From Hahella sp. HNIBRBA332 (GTDB taxonomy: Bacteria; Pseudomonadota; Gammaproteobacteria; Pseudomonadales; Oleiphilaceae): a stretch of 64,000 bases of DNA. Positions within the stretch are counted from its first letter, which is position 1. Each line of letters opens with the position of its first letter. A program made the position numbers and the translations under genes. Location of the stretch: positions 6,218,501 to 6,282,500 of the forward strand of contig NZ_CP132203.1 in assembly GCF_030719035.1 (NCBI RefSeq), written 5' to 3'. The notes under the pieces were generated by a model. The model worked only from the letters and a program-made list of their open reading frames with translations, was not told where the DNA came from and did no database searches. Of the stretch, positions 53,471 to 60,797 are shown piece after piece.

Positions 53471-55498
53471 ATGAAAAACAGTTCGCATCGTATGCTCGTT
53501 CGCTCTTTGGCGTTATACGGAACCTGTGGTCTTGTCGCCGCCTCCGCCGCTGCGGCGGAAACCCAGGGAAGCGCCCAGTTATTGCAGCCGGTGGTGGTGA
53601 CCGCCTCGGGTAAAGGCCAGGATGAAGCGACGGCGCCGGCCAGCGTCAGTGTTATCAGCGGTGACGAACTGCAGGCGAAACCGGTGCATGATCTGGTGGA
53701 TGCGTTGGGGGAGATCGAGGGCGTCACTGTGAGTGGGAACGCCAACCGCCGCACCTTGCAATTGCGCGGTCTGGACCGCGCCTATGTGTTGATGCTGATC
53801 GATGGACGTCGCGTGGACAGCACGTCGGCGGTGTTTCGCGGCAACGATTTCGATACCGGCTGGATTCCCGTCGAAGCCATCGACAGAGTCGAAGTGATTC
53901 GCGGCCCCATGTCTTCGCTGTATGGCTCCGACGCCATTGGCGGGGTGATTAACATCATCACTAAACCGGTGAGCGAGCAGTGGCATGGCTCTGTCACGGT
54001 GGATACGGTTGTGCAGGAAGACAGCGCCGCTGGCGACAGCCGCAAGCTGGGCTTTTATGTCAGCGGCCCGTTGGCGGAGAAAAGTCTGGGCGTGAAGGTC
54101 TACGGCAGCGTGGATCGCCGCGAAGCTGACGGCGCAGTGAACCCAGACCCGGAAAGCGGCGGCGAACCGCTGGACGGTTTCGCCAGGAACGACAACCACG
54201 CGCTGAACGGCGAACTGACCTGGGCCGCCAGCGCTACGCAGAATGTCAGTCTGGCGCTGGAAAGCTCCTCCCGGGAGCACGATGAACAGGATCTCGACCG
54301 CCTCGGCGTGGCGCTGACCCACAAAGGCAAATGGAGCTTCGGCGATACTGAAATCAAGGTGTATGGCGATCGCATCGAGAACAACACCGGCAACATTGGC
54401 GGCCAAACCAATCCCAATAAGGCGCACAACGCCAGCATTGACGGCCGGGTGACCCTGCCCATCGACGCCTGGGCGCAAACCCTGACCCTGGGGGCGGAAG
54501 CGCGCTATCAGAAACTGAAAGACCCTTCCACGTTGACGGGCAGACCGGGGACGGACTCCTTCGGCCAATCCGATTCCACTGATGTCAGACAACAGGCGCT
54601 GTTCATTGAAGACGAGTTCATGCTGCGGGACGACCTGTTGCTGACTTTAGGCAACCGTCTGGATCACCATGAAAACTTCGGCAATCACAACAGCCCACGG
54701 GCGTATCTGGTGTATCTGCTGAGCGATGAAATCAGCGTGAAAGGCGGCTGGGGCAAGGCGTTTCGCGCGCCGACGCTGCTGCAGAACAGTCCTAATTGGG
54801 GCTCCGCTTCCTGCGGCAGCGCCACAGCGGGATGCTATATCGTCGGCTCCGACGAACTGAAGCCGGAAACCAGCGAGAGCAAGGAAATCGGCGTGCGCTT
54901 CGACTATTCCGAATGGGGCGGCGCGCTCACTGTCTTCCGCAACGATATCGAAGACATGATCGATATCTCCAGCCGCACCCGCGACCCGGATCTGGCCCCG
55001 ACCTTCGATAACTTTGTCGGCTTCCTGCCCGATGGGCGGCCGATATTCGCCTACCAGAACGTCAGTAAAGTGAAGACGGAAGGCGTCGAGGCGTCATTCC
55101 GCTATAACCTGACGACGGATCTGGATGTGCGCGCCAGCTACACCTACCTGGACGCCAAGGATGTCAGCGACGGCCAGGACGCCAAGCCCCTGCTGTATCG
55201 TCCGCGTCACTCCGGGACGGTGAAGCTGGGCTGGTCCGTCAGCGATCAATGGGATCTGGGGCTGACCGGCAATTATGTGGGCGAGCAATACGCCTATATT
55301 TCCCGGGATGGCACCGAGCTGATCAAGCTGCCGGAATACGTCACCTTCGATCTGCAATCCCTGTACGCGATCAACGACTATTTCTCCGTCGGCGCCGGCG
55401 TGCTGAACCTGGCGGACAAACAAGTGGATCGCGAGCAGAGCTATGAAATCAATGAAGACGGTCGCCGTTATTACCTGTCATTGAAAGCTCAGTTCTGA
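53471..55498 (+). CDS. TonB-dependent catecholate siderophore receptor
   Basis: 675 aa from ATG 53471; upstream in-frame residues lack a signal. Signal peptide to about ASAAAAE, TonB box VVVTAS, plug domain (GVTVSGNANRRTLQLRGLDRAYVLMLIDGRRV in pieces; IDRVEVIRGPMSSLYGSDAIGGVINIITK in pieces), then a 22-strand barrel ending in aromatic AQF. FepA/CirA/IroN-like. Imports the ferric siderophore made by the adjacent operons. Fur-regulated by the box at 53264. Confidence 0.93.
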   Translation: MKNSSHRMLVRSLALYGTCGLVAASAAAAETQGSAQLLQPVVVTASGKGQDEATAPASVSVISGDELQAKPVHDLVDALGEIEGVTVSGNANRRTLQLRGLDRAYVLMLIDGRRVDSTSAVFRGNDFDTGWIPVEAIDRVEVIRGPMSSLYGSDAIGGVINIITKPVSEQWHGSVTVDTVVQEDSAAGDSRKLGFYVSGPLAEKSLGVKVYGSVDRREADGAVNPDPESGGEPLDGFARNDNHALNGELTWAASATQNVSLALESSSREHDEQDLDRLGVALTHKGKWSFGDTEIKVYGDRIENNTGNIGGQTNPNKAHNASIDGRVTLPIDAWAQTLTLGAEARYQKLKDPSTLTGRPGTDSFGQSDSTDVRQQALFIEDEFMLRDDLLLTLGNRLDHHENFGNHNSPRAYLVYLLSDEISVKGGWGKAFRAPTLLQNSPNWGSASCGSATAGCYIVGSDELKPETSESKEIGVRFDYSEWGGALTVFRNDIEDMIDISSRTRDPDLAPTFDNFVGFLPDGRPIFAYQNVSKVKTEGVEASFRYNLTTDLDVRASYTYLDAKDVSDGQDAKPLLYRPRHSGTVKLGWSVSDQWDLGLTGNYVGEQYAYISRDGTELIKLPEYVTFDLQSLYAINDYFSVGAGVLNLADKQVDREQSYEINEDGRRYYLSLKAQF

Positions 55499-56388
55499 TC
55501 CTGCGCGGACAGATGGTCCTGCTCCAGCGCCGCCGCTGAGAGCAGGTCCGACGCTAGCTGCGTGGAGGTAATGCAAAACGCCGCCGCCAGGGTTCCCGCC
55601 CGTAAACGGCGGCGCATGTCCCAGCCTTGGCAATAGCCGTAGAGAAAACCGCTGAAGAAGGCGTCGCCGGCCCCGTTGCTGTCCACCAGCTCAAATCCTT
55701 CCGCAATACCCTGTTCATACCAGTTCCCCTCGTCGTCCAGCGCCGTACTTCCCTGTGCGCCATGAGTGCAGACCACAAACTCCTTGCCGGCGGCCACTTG
55801 CTGCGCCATGAAAGCGCGGTAGTCCGGAAAATTATCACTGGACAGAAACAGGGCGTCCGCCGTTTGAATAAACTCATCGTGATGCGGGTTGGCGCCGTCG
55901 TAATCATGCAGGTCAATCCACAGCGGTTTGCCCAGCTCTCGCGCCCGCGCCAACACCGGTCGGGTGTAGTTGAGTATGCTGACGGCGGCGATATCGCACT
56001 GCTTCAGCGCCGGGTCCAGGTCACTCCAATGCAGCGGCGCCTCGTCCGCGGAAGGATGCGTGAAGATGGAAATGCGTCCGCCGTCGGCGGCCATCAGGTT
56101 GGTATGCTGTTCCGTGGGTTCATCGATCAGTTCGACAATGCAGGGCAGATCGCGGCGCCGACATTCCCGCAGGATGGCGTGGCCGGCTTCGTCTTTGCCG
56201 AGAATCATGTGCAGACGCACATCCATGCCCAACTGTTTAAGGTTGAACGCTTTGCCGGCGCCAGTGCCGCCGACCGCCTGATAGCTGCCTTTGGCGAGCA
56301 GGGTCTGAGGCTGGGGTTGCGGGAAGTTATCCAAATGAATCAGAGTGTTGAAAGATGCGCCGCCGACGACCAATACGGACTTGGACAT
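55489..56388 (-). CDS. PfkB-family carbohydrate kinase
   Basis: 299 aa from ATG 56388 (MSKSVLVVGG); the earlier in-frame start gives non-family residues. N-terminal GGTGAGKAFNLKQLGM and C-terminal SNGAGDAFFSGFLYG (the catalytic Asp) are the two PfkB signatures. Phosphorylates an unidentified sugar or nucleoside, ribokinase-like fold. Tail-to-tail overlap of 10 bp with the receptor gene. No obvious link to siderophore biosynthesis. Confidence 0.88.
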   Translation of the reverse strand: MSKSVLVVGGASFNTLIHLDNFPQPQPQTLLAKGSYQAVGGTGAGKAFNLKQLGMDVRLHMILGKDEAGHAILRECRRRDLPCIVELIDEPTEQHTNLMAADGGRISIFTHPSADEAPLHWSDLDPALKQCDIAAVSILNYTRPVLARARELGKPLWIDLHDYDGANPHHDEFIQTADALFLSSDNFPDYRAFMAQQVAAGKEFVVCTHGAQGSTALDDEGNWYEQGIAEGFELVDSNGAGDAFFSGFLYGYCQGWDMRRRLRAGTLAAAFCITSTQLASDLLSAAALEQDHLSAQDQN

Positions 56389-56587
56389 AGGATTACCGCC
56401 TGAATGCAAAAGGGAGTGTGGAGTTATTATTCGCTGGCGGACAAGGCTTCGCCTTTTGGGCAAAATAGCCGCCGCCGTTCAGGCAGAATAACCGCAAAAA
56501 CGACAGGTCTGCTCCCTCGTCGCCAGGGATTCGCCGGAGTAGGGCGGGGGGGGAACCGGGCGTTCTTGGAGGACTTCGAAAGGATGA

Positions 56588-56959
56588 GTGAGAAACGCGA
56601 AGAAAATGGCCTTATTTACTGACATTTTGGCGGTATTCCGCCGCTATCTGCACGGAGATGTAATCCTGTCCGGTTGGATCGCGGAGTATGACGGCGCGTT
56701 GCGGGAGGAAGGGGATGAGCTGGTGTTTTCTCTTCCTGGATTATTTGAATTCTGTCTTCGTCACGGACTCTTGCGCGACCCGGATATTCAATACCCTCAG
56801 TTTCGCGCGGCGTTGTACCAGAATCCCACCAATACGGAAGTGAACGCCATGGGCGGTAACCTGCGCATCTACGCCAACGCCGGCAAAGTAGACGCCAGTT
56901 TGTATGCGTTAACGCGCCCGCCCGCAGGGGCGGACGCATCTTTGGCGCGGACGGATTAG
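56588..56959 (+). CDS. Small unknown protein next to the lipase gene
   Basis: 123 aa from a GTG at 56588 with AAAGGA upstream; an ATG at 56606 (MALFTDILAVF) gives 117 aa. Soluble, mixed alpha/beta: ILAVFRRYLHGDVIL, FSLPGLFEFCLRHGLL, YPQFRAALYQNPTNTEVNA in pieces. I do not recognise the family. Convergent with the lipase gene, overlapping by 4 bp. Confidence 0.65.
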   Translation: MRNAKKMALFTDILAVFRRYLHGDVILSGWIAEYDGALREEGDELVFSLPGLFEFCLRHGLLRDPDIQYPQFRAALYQNPTNTEVNAMGGNLRIYANAGKVDASLYALTRPPAGADASLARTD

Positions 56960-58113
56960 CGTCTCAGGCGCACCGCATCCGCCGCTCTGCGGGCCAGGTT
57001 GTACATGAAGGAGGTGAATACCTTCAGGGTCCAGCGCAGGAAATTCACGGTGATGCTTTCCACTTTGGAAATTGCATAACCCACCGCATTGAGCATCTTC
57101 AGAATCAGGCGCTCCACCAGTCCCGCCATCTCTTTGCCCATGCGCACCGCCTGATCCAGCAACATCGCTAACTGGTCCATGACTGTCAAACCCGCCGCCA
57201 GGGCGACGTTGATGCCGATGCCAACGCCGTGCAGCACCTTCTTCAATACCCAGATCAACGCTTTGTTGATCATATTGAAGGAGTTGACGGTAAAGGAGAT
57301 GGGGCCGTCCGACTTCAGCCACTTCTCGACGTCATCCGTCAGGCTGGCGCTGGGTTGTCTGATCTTCAGCGACTCCCAGGTCTTGCCTTCCACCGAGTCA
57401 ATATAGTGGTCCATCAGGTGGTTCTTGGAGGCGAAGTTCATCCCGCAATCGATGAAGCATTCCGTTCCCGGGTTAGGCACGTGGTAGAACGGCCAGGTCG
57501 GCACCCAGGGCACGGGGTCGGTGCTGTGGGCGACGCGATAGATATTCGCGGCGTTCACCTGGCGGGTCAGATTAGAGGCGAAGCCGGATGAGCCCACCCG
57601 TGGGCTGCCGAAGGTGTACAGCACCGGCTCCGCCACGTTGTTTTCCACCAGCCACTCCGCAATCAATGACGCCAGTGCGCCGCCCAGGCTGTGCCCGACG
57701 CAATGCACCCGCCGCGGACTGTAGCCTTGAAAGAACTTGCGGATGTCCTGTTCGAAGGACTTGTAGGTGGTGTTGAAGCCGGTATGCACGAAGTTGCCGC
57801 TGCTGGAGCGCTGCACAGACGTGTGCGCGTCCGTCAGTATGTCCCGGAAGTTGGTGGCGTCGGTGCCGCGGGTGACGATGAAAGCGTCGTCGCGAAACTC
57901 GTTGCAGGTATCGCTCACGCCGCGGGCGGCGAGACCGAAGCCGGATTGATATTTGAAAATGGACGCGCCGGCGACGCCTTCGAAACGCGACTCGTTAGTG
58001 AGAGCGAACTTCCCCGCCAGCTTATTACCGAAAAGACTGACGTCTCGTTCATGAATGATGCGATACGAACGCTCTGCAGCGTACGCCGCCTCAGATGGAG
58101 TTAGAACTGCCAC
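56956..58113 (-). CDS. Class 3 lipase, possible type VI effector-like
   Basis: 385 aa from a GTG start. Lipase_3 domain at about 60-215: nucleophile S142 in VGHSLGGAL, acid D199 in HSTDPVPWVP, and a candidate His after it (H211 or NHLMDHYIDS). Starts with LTPSEAAYAAERSYRI and has no signal peptide. The C-terminal ~130 aa (about 255-385) are amphipathic and hydrophobic helices, including GVGIGINVALAAGLTVMDQLA in pieces. Followed upstream by an exported DUF6795 gene, a pairing seen near secreted phospholipases. Effector role is inference. Confidence 0.85.
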   Translation of the reverse strand: MAVLTPSEAAYAAERSYRIIHERDVSLFGNKLAGKFALTNESRFEGVAGASIFKYQSGFGLAARGVSDTCNEFRDDAFIVTRGTDATNFRDILTDAHTSVQRSSSGNFVHTGFNTTYKSFEQDIRKFFQGYSPRRVHCVGHSLGGALASLIAEWLVENNVAEPVLYTFGSPRVGSSGFASNLTRQVNAANIYRVAHSTDPVPWVPTWPFYHVPNPGTECFIDCGMNFASKNHLMDHYIDSVEGKTWESLKIRQPSASLTDDVEKWLKSDGPISFTVNSFNMINKALIWVLKKVLHGVGIGINVALAAGLTVMDQLAMLLDQAVRMGKEMAGLVERLILKMLNAVGYAISKVESITVNFLRWTLKVFTSFMYNLARRAADAVRLRR

Positions 58114-58157
58114 GACTGATTTCCCCTGTAATGACTACTTTTGTTTTGGTTATGCGG

Positions 58158-58640
58158 TCATTCCAATTGGCATATGCCCTTGACTACATAGGAGCGACCT
58201 TCCTTGACTGACTCCTCGTCGGCGAGGTCGCATTTAAGACGAATCTTGACGTCCTTGCCGAGTTCGGAATCTTCATCGAAATTCAGTTTACTGGTCGTCC
58301 AGGCGAGGTATTCCTGACCGTCATGGCGAATGATCATTTTCTGATGAATGACGGGTTGACCAGGTAAGTATTTGGATACAGTGCGGGAATAATATGCGGG
58401 AAATTGGAAGCGGCCCTGGGCGTCGGTGGAGGTTTCTTCGACGGCGTTTTCGTCATTGCCCCAGGTCAGCGTGCGTCGCACCTGCGCGCCGGCGACGGGG
58501 TCGCCGTTGAGGGTGACGACAGCCGACATGTGCGAAGCGAGACAGACCTTTCCGATATCGAAAATAGACATAGACCATCCTTTGCTAGACAGACATATCG
58601 ATAGAACAGCAACCATCCAGATAATATTTTTGGTAGTCAC
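58158..58640 (-). CDS. DUF6795 exported protein, possible immunity partner
   Basis: 160 aa from a GTG start. N-terminal hydrophobic segment (IIWMVAVLSICLSS) suggests export. Then a transthyretin/carboxypeptidase-regulatory-like fold: VVTLNGDPVAGAQVRRTLTW, EETSTDAQGRFQFPAYY and EYLAWTTSKLNFDED, which I know as DUF6795. An internal M at residue 24 (MSIFDIGKV) aligns with the N-terminus of unexported relatives. It lies 44 bp upstream of the lipase gene in the same direction. An immunity role is hypothesis. Confidence 0.72.
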   Translation of the reverse strand: MTTKNIIWMVAVLSICLSSKGWSMSIFDIGKVCLASHMSAVVTLNGDPVAGAQVRRTLTWGNDENAVEETSTDAQGRFQFPAYYSRTVSKYLPGQPVIHQKMIIRHDGQEYLAWTTSKLNFDEDSELGKDVKIRLKCDLADEESVKEGRSYVVKGICQLE

Positions 58641-58955
58641 GACTCTGAGTTCTTCTTATTAGTTTAGTTTCTCAATGTGCGCTGGCGATAAAACAGCCTG
58701 CAGACATTGGATATGCGTTCCCGCGGGACAATGCAATAGTAAGCGCTGACTTTTTATGAAATGCGTCAAAATATTCCGTATTTTTTTACGAGAAAATATA
58801 ACTGATTGATTTTTCAGAAATATGAAAAAGGAAATATTTTTTGACCAGTTAGATCAATAGTTAGACAGGCGGTTTTTTAAGCTTGGAAAGGGGGAGACAA
58901 GGCTCCCGTCAAAAAACAGGAGCGAAGGGAAAGTGTGAAATTGCGAGGGAGTGGC
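58641..58955. other. AT-rich intergenic region
   Basis: 315 bp with no ORF and clearly higher AT than its surroundings (58750-58870). It should hold the promoter of the DUF6795-lipase pair. A weak GCTCC/GGAGC repeat at 58903-58924 follows trxC. Confidence 0.4.
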
Positions 58956-59390
58956 TTACAAATTCTCCCGCACCCATTGAACCAGTTGTGGACCCTGTAG
59001 TGCGCCGGAAATACGGGCGACTTCTACGCCTTTCTTGAAGATCGCCAGGGTGGGGATGCTGCGGATCTGGAATTGTTGAGCCAGTTGTGGGTTGCTCTCT
59101 GTATCCACTTTCACGCAACGCACTGCAGGCTCCAATTGCGCGGCGGCCTGCTCGAAAATCGGCGCGAACATTTTGCAGGGGCCGCACCAGGGCGCCCAGA
59201 AGTCCACCAGCAGGGGCAGGTCGCTGGTCTGCAGGTGTTTGCCGAAGTTATTCTGTCCGAGGGCGACGGGATGTCCAGCGAACAGTGGTTGTTTGCAACG
59301 GCCGCATTTGCCGCCGGCGGTGAGTTTGGCTGCGGGAACCCGGTTGGTGGTGTCGCAATGGGGACAGACAACCTGTAATGTATCGCTCAT
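58956..59390 (-). CDS. trxC: Thioredoxin 2
   Basis: 144 aa. N-terminal zinc ribbon with two CxxC pairs (CPHCDTTN and CGRCKQ), then a thioredoxin domain with WCGPCK active site (about 68-73) and RSIPTLAIFKKG with the cis-Pro. This arrangement is diagnostic of TrxC. Cytoplasmic disulfide reductase, often oxidative-stress-linked. Divergent from the HDAC-family gene. Confidence 0.95.
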   Translation of the reverse strand: MSDTLQVVCPHCDTTNRVPAAKLTAGGKCGRCKQPLFAGHPVALGQNNFGKHLQTSDLPLLVDFWAPWCGPCKMFAPIFEQAAAQLEPAVRCVKVDTESNPQLAQQFQIRSIPTLAIFKKGVEVARISGALQGPQLVQWVRENL

Positions 59391-59498
59391 TTCTTTAACG
59401 CCCTGAATGTTTGAACTCTATGCTAGATGGGGGAAGGACGAAGGTGTTTCAAGTTGATTTGCGCGCATGCGCCGCCCGTAAGAGATGATATTGGTTGT

Positions 59499-60419
59499 AT
59501 GACAAAGGTTCCGCTGGTTTATCACCCCGAATACAGTCCTGAAATTCCCGCTGGTCACCGTTTTCCCATGGAGAAATTCCGCTTGTTGGCGGAGTTTCTG
59601 CGCGCTGAGGGGGTGCTGACGGACGCCAATCTGTTTGCGCCGGAAGCGGCGACCCAGGACGACATCGCCCTGGCTCATTGCGCGGATTACGTGCGCGACT
59701 TTCACCATGGCGAACTGTCCCCCAAGCACATGCGCCAGATTGGTTTGCCCTGGTCGGAAGGCGTCTGCACGCGGACTTTCCGGGCGGTGGGCGGCACTTT
59801 GCTGACCGCGCGACTGGCGCTGAAATACGGGCTGGTAGCGCACCTGGCGGGGGGCACCCATCATGCGCATTACGATCATGGCAGCGGCTTCTGCGTGTTC
59901 AACGATCTGGCGGTGGCGGCGCGGGTTTTGGTGCGTAGGGGCGAGGCGTCACGGGTGCTGATCATCGACTGCGATGTGCATCAGGGCGACGGCACCGCGC
60001 GCATCCTGACGGACGATCCGGACATTTTCACCTGCTCTTTCCACTGTCGTCAGAACTTTCCCTATCGCAAGGCGCACAGCGATTTCGATATCGAGCTGGA
60101 TCGCGGCTCTGATGGCCGCGCTTACATGCAGACCATGGAGCATTGGCTGCCTTATATCTTCGACCTGACCCAGCCGGACTTCGTACTGTACGACGCCGGC
60201 GTCGACGTGCATGACGATGATGTGCTGGGACATTTGCATCTCAAAGACGCGGATATCGCGGAGCGGGATGAATATGTCATCCGCCAGTGTCTGGAGCGCG
60301 ATGTGCCGGTGGCCTGCGTGATCGGCGGCGGGTATGACAAGGACCGCAAACGTCTGGCCGCCCGTCATGGCATTATGCATGGTGTGGCGGACCGTCTTTA
60401 TCAGGAGTATGCGTTATAG
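59499..60419 (+). CDS. Histone deacetylase-family protein
   Basis: 306 aa from ATG 59499 (MTKVPLVYHPEYSP); earlier in-frame residues are not conserved. Zinc-site and active-site motifs: GGTHHAH, DCDVHQGDGTA, DAGVDVHDDD and GGGYDKD. Bacterial acetoin-utilisation/acetylpolyamine-amidohydrolase-like class; removes acetyl groups from an unidentified amine or lysine. Followed by a terminator. Confidence 0.9.
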   Translation: MTKVPLVYHPEYSPEIPAGHRFPMEKFRLLAEFLRAEGVLTDANLFAPEAATQDDIALAHCADYVRDFHHGELSPKHMRQIGLPWSEGVCTRTFRAVGGTLLTARLALKYGLVAHLAGGTHHAHYDHGSGFCVFNDLAVAARVLVRRGEASRVLIIDCDVHQGDGTARILTDDPDIFTCSFHCRQNFPYRKAHSDFDIELDRGSDGRAYMQTMEHWLPYIFDLTQPDFVLYDAGVDVHDDDVLGHLHLKDADIAERDEYVIRQCLERDVPVACVIGGGYDKDRKRLAARHGIMHGVADRLYQEYAL

Positions 60420-60420
60420 G

Positions 60421-60444
60421 GGACGGCCAGGCCGTCCTTTGTTT
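60421..60444 (+). terminator. Terminator after the HDAC-family gene
   Basis: GGACGGC (60421-60427)/GCCGTCC (60431-60437) with a 3-nt loop, followed by TTTGTTTC; it begins 1 bp after the stop. Confidence 0.75.
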
Positions 60445-60518
60445 CTCTCGTCCGCCATCTTCTTCCAGCCGCCGCTCTAATCACAGCTCTCTTTAATCCT
60501 CTGATTTTGCGGATAGTT

Positions 60519-60556
60519 CGTCACATTTTTGTCATCTGTTTCGCGTAAATCTGTCA
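60519..60556 (+). promoter_or_regulatory. Tandem PhoB-box-like repeats
   Basis: CGTCA at 60519, TGTCA at 60530 and TGTCA at 60552 fall in an 11-bp register (the 60541 slot is degenerate). AAATCTGTCA at the end resembles the second half of the Pho box. About 240 bp upstream of the nuclease ATG. Confidence 0.5.
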
Positions 60557-60797
60557 CCGGTTTCCTGTTGCATTAGACAGGTTTTCCCGGAAACGACTTC
60601 CTCCCCCGACGGTTCGATGATTTCCAGGCTGGAGCGCCTGACGGTCGCATTTATCTGCGTCCGCGTCACAAGGTAAATATCCGGAATCCGGATCAGATCG
60701 CATAATCACCGTCCGCCGATAAGCTAGACTAAGCCTGCCCGTTAGAGAAAACGGGTGGGGATAACTCGATAATAAATAAAGTAAAAAGGGAACAAAC

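Larger units (their letters stand above)
60420..60797. other. Intergenic region upstream of the nuclease gene
   Basis: 378 bp without ORF: terminator at 60421-60444, Pho-box-like repeats at 60519-60556, then leader of the nuclease gene with AAAAGGGA before 60798. Confidence 0.6.

Noticed and set aside
53579..54592. 337-aa minus-strand ORF
   Set aside because: Antisense to the TonB receptor barrel.
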